Part shown: one piece after another, positions 1-5,404 of the stretch
Layout: every line of letters begins with the position of its first letter
How positions within the stretch are numbered: position 1 is the stretch's first letter
Assembly (NCBI GenBank): GCA_029865405.1
Contig: JAOUGZ010000152.1
Span: 1-6,651 of the forward strand
Length of the DNA stretch: 6,651 nt
DNA from: Betaproteobacteria bacterium
Lineage (GTDB): Bacteria > Pseudomonadota > Gammaproteobacteria > Burkholderiales > SG8-39
Direction: 5' to 3'
Notes under the pieces: model-generated
What the model was told of the DNA's origin: nothing
The model's database searches: none
What the model saw: only the letters and a program-made list of their open reading frames with translations
Translations under genes and position numbers: made by a program

Positions 1-1296
1 ATCCTGTGCCAGGGTGGCCTGTACAACGCCACCATCCGCGCCCTGCAGCAGCTCGGGCTGGCCGACGTGTTCGGCGCGTCGCGCATTCCGATCTATTGCA
101 TGAACGTGACCTATCCGCTGGTGCCGGAGGAGATCGTCGGCTTTTGCAGCGGCAAGCGCGAGGTGCTGGTGATCGAGGAAGGCCAGCCCGCCTACCTCGA
201 GGAGGCGCTCCTCGCCATTCTGCGCCGCCACGACGTGGCGCCGGTGAAGGTGCGCGGCAAGGACGTGCTGCCGATGGCGGGCGAGTACACCGGCGAAGTG
301 GTGGTGACGGGCGTGGCCCGCTTTGTCGGCGCCGAGAAGGCGCTCGATGCGATCACCGCGCCCAAGCGCAAGGCCGCCGAGCTGCTGGGCGCGCCGCTAC
401 CCACGCGCCCGCCGGGATTCTGCGTCGGCTGCCCGGAGCGCCCGGTGTTCGCGGCCATGAAGCTGGTGGAAAAGGATCTCGGCAAGTATCACGTCTCGGC
501 CGACATCGGCTGCCACACGTTCTCCACGCTGCCGCCGTTCAACATCGGCCACACCGTGCTCGGCTACGGCCTGGGGCTCGCCTCCAACTCCGCCGTGCAC
601 TCGATGTTCGACCGGCGCACCGTCACCATCATGGGCGACGGCGGCTTCTGGCACAACGGGCTCACCTCCGGCGTGGCGAACGCCGTGTTCAACAAGGGCG
701 ACGGCGTTCTCGTCATCATGAAGAACGGCTACAGCTCGGCCACCGGCACGCAGGAGCTGCCCTCGAGCCCGCAGCACAGCGAGCACAAGGCCGCCGACAT
801 GTCGATCGAGCGGGCGCTCGGCGGCCTGGGGGTGGACTGGATGCGCACGGTGCACACCTACCACGTCGGCGACATGAAGAAGACCCTGAAGGACGCGATG
901 ACCACGGATCGCCCGGGCCTCAAGGTGATCATTGCCGACGGCGAGTGCCAGCTCGAGCGCCAGCGCCGCGAGCGCCCGGCGACCGCCCAGAAGCTCGCCG
1001 CGGGCGAACGCGTGGTGCGCGTCAAGTACGGCGTCGACGAGGACACCTGCACCGGGGATCATTCCTGCATCCGGCTCTCGGGCTGCCCGACGCTCACCGT
1101 CAAGGACAACCCCGATCCGCTGCGCCGCGACCCGGTGGCGACGGTGATCGAGGGCTGCGTCGGCTGCGGCCTGTGCGGCGAGAACGCGCACGCCGCCACC
1201 CTGTGCCCGTCGTTCTACCGCGCCGAGGTGATCCAGAACGCGACGCCTTTCGATCGCGCGCTGGCGCGCCTGCGCAGCCTGGTGGTGCCCGCATGA
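1..1296 (+). CDS. iorA: Indolepyruvate ferredoxin oxidoreductase, alpha-type subunit (C-terminal part, 5' truncated)
   Basis: The reading frame is open from base 1 and gives 431 residues, numbered here from the first visible codon. The N-terminal pyruvate-oxidoreductase domain lies mostly outside the window. Visible in order are the end of domain II (LNVTYPLVPEE-like segment at about 37-46, GKDVLPMAGEYT at about 87-98), a CVGCPER motif at 141-147, and a thiamine diphosphate motif with GDG at 212-214 and KNGY at 241-244. Two iron-sulfur motifs follow: C350-x2-D353-x2-C356-x5-C362-P and C386-x2-C389-x2-C392-x9-C402-P. The family converts an aryl-pyruvate plus CoA to aryl-acetyl-CoA and CO2 in the cytoplasm, reducing ferredoxin or another acceptor. 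The true substrate (indolepyruvate, phenylpyruvate or another 2-oxoacid) cannot be read from sequence. The first cluster motif has Asp where the classical motif has its second Cys. The stop codon overlaps the start of the partner subunit, so the two are probably made together. Confidence 0.95.
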   Translation: MLCQGGLYNATIRALQQLGLADVFGASRIPIYCMNVTYPLVPEEIVGFCSGKREVLVIEEGQPAYLEEALLAILRRHDVAPVKVRGKDVLPMAGEYTGEVVVTGVARFVGAEKALDAITAPKRKAAELLGAPLPTRPPGFCVGCPERPVFAAMKLVEKDLGKYHVSADIGCHTFSTLPPFNIGHTVLGYGLGLASNSAVHSMFDRRTVTIMGDGGFWHNGLTSGVANAVFNKGDGVLVIMKNGYSSATGTQELPSSPQHSEHKAADMSIERALGGLGVDWMRTVHTYHVGDMKKTLKDAMTTDRPGLKVIIADGECQLERQRRERPATAQKLAAGERVVRVKYGVDEDTCTGDHSCIRLSGCPTLTVKDNPDPLRRDPVATVIEGCVGCGLCGENAHAATLCPSFYRAEVIQNATPFDRALARLRSLVVPA

Positions 1297-2750
1297 GCCC
1301 GCCCGAGCGCTCGATCACGGTGCTCATCGCCGCGCTCGGCGGCGAGGGCGGCGGCATGATGGCCGATTGGCTGATGCAGGCGGCAACCCGTTGCGGCTAC
1401 CCCGCGCAGGCCACCTCGATTCCCGGCGTCGCGCAGCGCACCGGCGCCACGACCTACTACCTGGAGATCTTTCCGGCGCTGCGCGCCGAGCTGGGCGGTC
1501 GCGAGCCGGTGATGTCGCTCACGCCGAGCCCGGGCAACGTCGACGTGATGGTCGCTTCCGAGCTGCTCGAGGCCGGTCGTGCGCTGCAAAACGGATTCGT
1601 CACGCCGGAGCGCACGACGCTGATCGCGTCGACGCACCGCATCTACGCGACCATCGAGAAGATGCAGATGGCGGATGGCCGCTTCCCGGACGAGCGGGTG
1701 CTGGCCGCCGCGCGCCAGCTGGCCAAGCGCGCGGTGCTCTTCGACATGCGGCAGCTGGCGCAGGACAGCGGCACCGTGATCAACGCAGTGCTGTTCGGCG
1801 CCATGGCCGGCACGGGCGTGCTGCCGCTGCCGCGCGAGGCCTGCGAGGCGGTGGTCCGGGACTCGGGCCGCGGGGCGCAGGCCAGCCTGCGCGGCTTCGC
1901 CGCCGGCTACGAGGTCGCAGCCGGTTCACGGCAGGCGCCGGCCGCCGCGCCCCGGCGGCTGCCCCCGGAGACCCGCGAGATCCTCGAGCTGGGCGCCGCA
2001 CGCCTTCGCGACTACCAGAACGAGGCCTATGCCCAGCGCTATTTGGAGCGCATCGCCACGCTGGGCGAGGCCGATCCCGGGCTCGTCGGCGAAACCGGCC
2101 GCCAGCTGGCGCTATGGATGAGCTACGAGGACATCATCCGCGTGGCCGACCTGAAGACGCGCCCTTCGCGCTTCGCGCGCGTGCGCCGGGAAGTCGCTGC
2201 GCAGGAGGGCGAGCCCGTGGTGGTGATCGATTACCTCAAGCCCGGGCTGGAGGAAGCCGCGTCGCTCCTGCCGCCGTCTCTCGGCCGGCGGCTCCTCGCC
2301 TGGGCCGAGGCGAGGGGCAAGCTCGACGCCTACAACGTGGGCATGCACGTGAAGACCTCGGGCGTGGGCGGCTTCCTGCTGGTGCGCGCGCTCGCGTGGC
2401 TCAAGCCCTGGCGGCCGCGAAGCCATCGCTTTGCCGAAGAGCAGGCGCTGATCGAACGCTGGCTGGCGGCGATACGCGCAGCCGCGCCTCAAGACACGGC
2501 GCTCGCGCTGGAGATCGTGGCCTGCGCGGGTCTGCTGAAGGGCTACGGCGAGACGCACCGGCGCGGGCGGGCGAATTTCCTCGCCCTGTTCGACGACCTG
2601 GTGGAGAACCCCGATGCCGGCGATGCGCCCACGCGCGCCGCCGCCCTCCGCAAAGCGCGCGAAGCCGCGCTGGCCGATCCGGAGCAAAAGGCCCTGGAGA
2701 CCACGCTCGGCCGGCCGGTCACCTGGCTGCGCGCCGCCAAGACCCGCTAG
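1293..2750 (+). CDS. iorB: Indolepyruvate oxidoreductase beta/gamma subunit with C-terminal DUF6537-type domain
   Basis: This 485-residue protein starts at an ATG overlapping the upstream TGA as ATGA. The same frame is open far upstream, but that part is a shadow of the alpha subunit. Residues about 8-205 form the 2-oxoacid oxidoreductase gamma domain: a glycine-rich GGEGGGMMADWL stretch at 16-27, then SIPGVAQRTGATTYY at 42-56 and INAVLFGAMAGTG at 163-175. A linker rich in Ala, Pro and Arg (about 208-226) leads to a helical domain of about 255 residues with YLKPGLEE (314-321), NVGMHVKTSGVGGF (348-361) and LLKGYGETHRRGRANF (414-429), a pattern I recognise as DUF6537. Archaeal IorB proteins are about 200 residues, so this is the long form found in aerobic Proteobacteria. 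It should complete the thiamine-dependent 2-oxoacid oxidation complex with the alpha subunit. The role of the extra domain is not known to me. No Shine-Dalgarno is clear (only a weak GGTGG), consistent with translational coupling. Confidence 0.93.
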   Translation: MSPPERSITVLIAALGGEGGGMMADWLMQAATRCGYPAQATSIPGVAQRTGATTYYLEIFPALRAELGGREPVMSLTPSPGNVDVMVASELLEAGRALQNGFVTPERTTLIASTHRIYATIEKMQMADGRFPDERVLAAARQLAKRAVLFDMRQLAQDSGTVINAVLFGAMAGTGVLPLPREACEAVVRDSGRGAQASLRGFAAGYEVAAGSRQAPAAAPRRLPPETREILELGAARLRDYQNEAYAQRYLERIATLGEADPGLVGETGRQLALWMSYEDIIRVADLKTRPSRFARVRREVAAQEGEPVVVIDYLKPGLEEAASLLPPSLGRRLLAWAEARGKLDAYNVGMHVKTSGVGGFLLVRALAWLKPWRPRSHRFAEEQALIERWLAAIRAAAPQDTALALEIVACAGLLKGYGETHRRGRANFLALFDDLVENPDAGDAPTRAAALRKAREAALADPEQKALETTLGRPVTWLRAAKTR

Positions 2751-2753
2751 AAT
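2748..2753 (+). promoter_or_regulatory. Possible -10 box (TAGAAT) just before the hydrolase gene
   Basis: TAGAAT matches the sigma70 -10 consensus at five of six positions and is followed by nine bases and then the ATG at 2763. A start of transcription about seven bases after the box would leave almost no leader. No sequence resembling TTGACA lies 16-18 bases upstream. The first three bases of the box are the stop codon of the upstream gene, so it may be chance, and the hydrolase may simply be co-transcribed with the two upstream genes. Confidence 0.3.
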
Positions 2754-2762
2754 CGCCGGTCC

Positions 2763-3611
2763 ATGAGCGATCCGGCCTTCCTCAGCCGCGAGTACAACAA
2801 CCGCGAGCTGTTCCCGGACCATCCCCGGCACTTCGCGCGCTGGTCGGAGCGCTCCGCGCACGCGCGCTCGACCATGACCTGCCACCTCGATCGCGCCTAC
2901 GGCACCTCGCCGGGCGAGACGCTCGACATCTTCCCCGCGCGCAAGGGCGACGGCAGCGCGCTGCTGTTCATCCACGGCGGTTACTGGCGCTCGCTCGACA
3001 AGAAGGATTTCTCGTTCCTCGCGCCGGCGTGGGTCGACGCGGGCGTTTCCCTGGTGGTGGCCAACTACGACCTGTGCCCGAAGGTCAGCGTCGAGCGCAT
3101 CGTGCAGCAGATGCTGGCGGCCTCGGTCTGGCTCTACCGGCACGCCGAGCAGTACGGCATGGACGAAGACCGCCTGTTCGTGAGCGGCCATTCGGCGGGC
3201 GGGCACCTCGCGGCGATGATGCTGGCGGCGCTGTGGCCGGTCATCGACCGCTCGCTGCCCAAGGACCTGTACAAGGGCGCGGTGGCGGTCAGCGGGGTCT
3301 ACGACCTGCGCCCGCTCGTGCAGGTGGACTGGCTGAACGGCGATCTGCAACTCGACGAGGACGCGGCGTTCAAGCTTTCGCCGGCTTACCTGCCGCCCGC
3401 CACGCGCGCGCCGCTGGCGCTGGCCGTCGGCGGGCTGGAAAGCTCGGAGTTCAAGCGCCAGAACGCACTCATCGCGCAACGCTGGAAGCCGGTGCTCGCC
3501 GGCAGCATCCCGATGCCGGGCACCGACCACTTCACCGTCGTCGACGGCCTGGCCGATCCAGCCAACGCGCTCTTTGCCGGCGCCAAGCGCATGATGCGGC
3601 TCGACCGGTGA
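2763..3611 (+). CDS. Alpha/beta hydrolase, kynurenine formamidase (AFMID/Bna7) type
   Basis: This 282-residue cytoplasmic protein has no signal peptide or membrane segment. It has the alpha/beta-hydrolase layout: oxyanion-hole motif HGGYW at 71-75, nucleophile elbow GHSAG at 142-146 with Ser144, and probable catalytic His256 in GTDHF. The segment VGGLESSEFKRQ at 222-233 should hold the acid, probably Glu226, where the animal enzyme has Asp. HGGxW is typical of eukaryotic-type kynurenine formamidase, which hydrolyses N-formylkynurenine. The fold and catalytic residues are clear. The substrate is not, because bacteria making kynurenine usually use the unrelated metal-dependent KynB, and other small amides or esters are possible. 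It follows the oxidoreductase genes after 12 bases and overlaps the next gene as GTGA, so it is probably part of the same operon. The start is supported by the SREYNNRELFPDH segment at 8-20, which looks like the usual family N-terminus. Confidence 0.85.
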   Translation: MSDPAFLSREYNNRELFPDHPRHFARWSERSAHARSTMTCHLDRAYGTSPGETLDIFPARKGDGSALLFIHGGYWRSLDKKDFSFLAPAWVDAGVSLVVANYDLCPKVSVERIVQQMLAASVWLYRHAEQYGMDEDRLFVSGHSAGGHLAAMMLAALWPVIDRSLPKDLYKGAVAVSGVYDLRPLVQVDWLNGDLQLDEDAAFKLSPAYLPPATRAPLALAVGGLESSEFKRQNALIAQRWKPVLAGSIPMPGTDHFTVVDGLADPANALFAGAKRMMRLDR

Positions 3612-4246
3612 AGGAATTCCTCGCCCCGGGGCGCTACATCGACAGCAACCACCCGGCGGTGCTCGAGTTCGCGCGCCGGCACGCAAGAGGAAGCACCGAC
3701 CTCGAGCGTGCGGTGTCGCTGTATTACGCGGTGCGCGACGGCGTGCGCTACAACCCGTTCCTGGATTTCTCCCAGGAGGCCGCGTTCCAGGGCAGCGTCT
3801 GCCTCGCGCAGGGCGAGGGCTTCTGCATCGGCAAGGCGGCGCTGCTCGCGGCCTGCGCGCGCGCCGTCGGCATTCCGGCGCGCGTCGGCTTCGCCGACGT
3901 GAAGAACCACCTCACCACGCCGCGCCTCGCCGAGCGCATGGGCACCGACCTCTTCGTGTACCACGGCTTCACCGAGCTGTGGCTGGACGGCAAGTGGGTC
4001 AAGGCGACCCCGGCCTTCAATCTCGACCTGTGCCGCAAGTTCCGCGTCAAGCCGCTCGAATTCGACGGCCGCAACGACTCGATCTTCCACCCTTTCGACG
4101 CCGACGAGCGGCGCCACATGGAGTACCTGCGCGATCGCGGCTCGTTCGCCGACGTGCCGGTGGCGGAGATCCAGCGCGTGTTCCGCGAGAGCTACCCCGG
4201 GCTCTACGGCCTGGGCAAGGACGCGGCCAAGGAAACCTTCGCCTGA
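3608..4246 (+). CDS. Transglutaminase-like (papain-fold) family protein
   Basis: This 212-residue protein begins at a GTG that overlaps the hydrolase stop as GTGA. No in-frame ATG lies near, and the YIDSNHPAVLEFA segment at 10-22 looks like a conserved N-terminus, so the GTG start is preferred. The transglutaminase core is recognisable: GEGFCIGKAALLAACARAVG (69-88) with probable nucleophile Cys73, GIPARVGFADVKNH (88-101), and YHGFTELWLDGKWVKATPAFN (118-138) with probable catalytic His119. The third triad residue, usually Asp in the strand after the His, is not present there: that stretch reads KATPAFN, giving Thr134 or Asn138. Bacterial members of this superfamily are mostly amidases or peptidases, not true cross-linkers. 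No signal peptide is seen, so it should act in the cytoplasm. Tight coupling to the hydrolase suggests the two act in the same process, but the substrate is unknown. Family membership is firm; function is not. Confidence 0.82.
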   Translation: MKEFLAPGRYIDSNHPAVLEFARRHARGSTDLERAVSLYYAVRDGVRYNPFLDFSQEAAFQGSVCLAQGEGFCIGKAALLAACARAVGIPARVGFADVKNHLTTPRLAERMGTDLFVYHGFTELWLDGKWVKATPAFNLDLCRKFRVKPLEFDGRNDSIFHPFDADERRHMEYLRDRGSFADVPVAEIQRVFRESYPGLYGLGKDAAKETFA

Positions 4247-4247
4247 C

Positions 4248-5369
4248 CTAGGCGTCGCCCCAGACCTCGCGCGCGGTCTCGACCACCAGGCGGATCTTTG
4301 CGCCCTGCGCCTCGACTTCGAGCTGGTTGCCGTGCACCGTGCTGGAAAAGCCGCACTGCGGCGACAGGCACAGCTGCTCGAGCGGCACGTGCTTCGCCGC
4401 CTGGTCGATGCGCCGCTTGAGATCGTCCTTGGATTCCAGCGTGCCGAGCTTGGTGGTCACCAGCCCGAGCACCACGATCTTGTCCCTGGGCACGAAGCGC
4501 AAGGGGCTGAAATCGCCCGAGCGCGCGTCGTCGTACTCGAGGAAGTACGCGTCCACCTTGAGCTCGTTGAACAGCACCTCGGCCACCGGCTCGTAGCCGC
4601 CTTCGGCCGCCCAGGCGCTCTGGAAGTTGCCGCGGCACAGGTGCACGCCGACCGCCATGTCCTTTGGCCGGCCGGCGATCGCTGCGTTGATGAGGCGCGC
4701 GTAGCGCCGCGGCAGCTCGCCCGGGTCGTCGCCGCGCTGGCGTGCGCCCTCGCGCATCTTCGGATCGCACAGGTAGGCCAGATTGGTGTCGTCGAGCTGC
4801 AGGTAGCGGCAGCCCGCGTCCGCGAGCTGGCGGATCTCGTCGCGGTAGCAGCGCGCCACGTCCTCGTAGAAGCCTTCCAGGTCGGGGTAGGCCTCGCGGC
4901 TGATGGCGCCGCGCCCGCCGCGGAAATGCAGCATGGTCGGCGACGGGATGGTGACCTTGGGCGTGCGCGTGGTTGCCGACTGGAGAAACTTGAAGTCCTC
5001 GCGCTGGATCGGCGCCACGTGCTTCAGCTTCTTCGTCACGTGCATCACGGGCGGCGCGAAATCCACGTCGCCGGCGGCGCCGTGGAACTTCACCGGGATG
5101 CCGCCTTTCACCTCGACGCCCTCGAGCTGCTCGAGGAAATCGACGTGGAAATAGGTGCGGCGGAATTCGCCGTCGGTGACGCCTTGCAGGCCCCACTCCT
5201 CCTGGCGCTTGACGATGTCGCGGATCGCCCGGTCCTCCACCTCGCGCAGCTGCGCGCGCGTGAGGGACTTCTGCTTGAAGTGGCGCTCGCGCGCCTCGAG
5301 CAGCTCTTTGGGTCGCAGGAAACTGCCGACGTGGTCGGCGCGGAACGGGGGGCTGTTTCGCATCGTCAT
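4248..5369 (-). CDS. Cobalamin-independent methionine synthase (MetE C-terminal domain) homologue, single-domain type
   Basis: This protein has 373 residues from the ATG at 5369. An ATG at 5363 would give 371, and a GTG at 5396 adds nine residues unlike the family, so it is disfavoured. It starts in the family manner with PPFRADHVGSFLRP (7-20). The four zinc ligands known from MetE are visible: His243 and Cys245 in VHLCRGN, Glu278 in FLEYDD, and Cys339 in LSPQCGFSS. Further barrel motifs are VTDGEFRR (64-71) and LQLDDTNLAYL (190-200). At about half the length of classical MetE (about 750), it lacks the N-terminal half and resembles Bacillus YxjG/YxjH-type and 'core MetE' proteins. Expected chemistry is zinc-assisted methyl transfer to homocysteine or another thiol; the methyl donor is uncertain. 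It stands alone on the minus strand, converging on the transglutaminase gene with one base between stops and diverging from the glycerate kinase gene. Confidence 0.9.
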   Translation of the reverse strand: MTMRNSPPFRADHVGSFLRPKELLEARERHFKQKSLTRAQLREVEDRAIRDIVKRQEEWGLQGVTDGEFRRTYFHVDFLEQLEGVEVKGGIPVKFHGAAGDVDFAPPVMHVTKKLKHVAPIQREDFKFLQSATTRTPKVTIPSPTMLHFRGGRGAISREAYPDLEGFYEDVARCYRDEIRQLADAGCRYLQLDDTNLAYLCDPKMREGARQRGDDPGELPRRYARLINAAIAGRPKDMAVGVHLCRGNFQSAWAAEGGYEPVAEVLFNELKVDAYFLEYDDARSGDFSPLRFVPRDKIVVLGLVTTKLGTLESKDDLKRRIDQAAKHVPLEQLCLSPQCGFSSTVHGNQLEVEAQGAKIRLVVETAREVWGDA

Positions 5370-5378
5370 GGCGCATCG

Positions 5379-5384
5379 AGCATA
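5379..5384 (-). promoter_or_regulatory. Possible -10 box (TATGCT) for the MetE homologue
   Basis: Read on the minus strand, TATGCT matches the -10 consensus at four of six positions. It sits nine bases before the ATG at 5369, so transcription would begin at or next to the start codon. There is no Shine-Dalgarno sequence and no convincing -35 element. Some promoter must lie close by, because the divergent gene begins only 35 bases away. Confidence 0.3.
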
Positions 5385-5391
5385 GCGCAAA

Positions 5392-5397
5392 TACACT
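5392..5397 (+). promoter_or_regulatory. Possible -10 box (TACACT) for the glycerate kinase gene
   Basis: TACACT matches the -10 consensus at four of six positions and lies seven bases before the ATG at 5405, which again predicts an almost leaderless message. No clear -35 hexamer is present 16-18 bases upstream, and no Shine-Dalgarno is seen. It lies seven bases from the opposing candidate box for the MetE homologue, so the two promoters would overlap. Confidence 0.3.
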
Positions 5398-5404
5398 GCG
5401 GCTG

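Noticed and set aside
6..1292. Long upstream extension of the iorB frame, giving a 914-residue open frame to 2750
   Set aside because: It lies over the clearly recognisable IorA-type coding frame and translates to Arg/Ala/Gly-rich sequence without motifs. The real gene starts at the ATGA overlap at 1293.
2747..2765. Gap between iorB and the hydrolase as an operon boundary
   Set aside because: A 12-base same-strand gap is normal within operons and no terminator is present. The -10-like box may be an internal promoter but does not show a boundary.
1367..3607. Stop-free frame upstream of the transglutaminase gene, giving a 959-residue open frame to 4246
   Set aside because: It shadows iorB and the hydrolase and has low-complexity Arg/Ala-rich composition. 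Only the last 212 codons resemble a protein family.
2112..3686. 524-codon minus-strand open frame
   Set aside because: It is antisense to two well-supported genes, is Arg/His/Ala-rich and has no recognisable domain. Such frames are expected in DNA this GC-rich.
4240..4254. Intrinsic terminator at the convergent junction
   Set aside because: The stem has only 5 base pairs and there is no T-tract on either strand, so it does not meet the usual form of a terminator.
5370..5396. GTG at 5396 as start of the MetE homologue
   Set aside because: The nine added residues have no family resemblance, and using it would place the candidate -10 box inside the coding region. The ATG at 5369 or 5363 fits homologues better.
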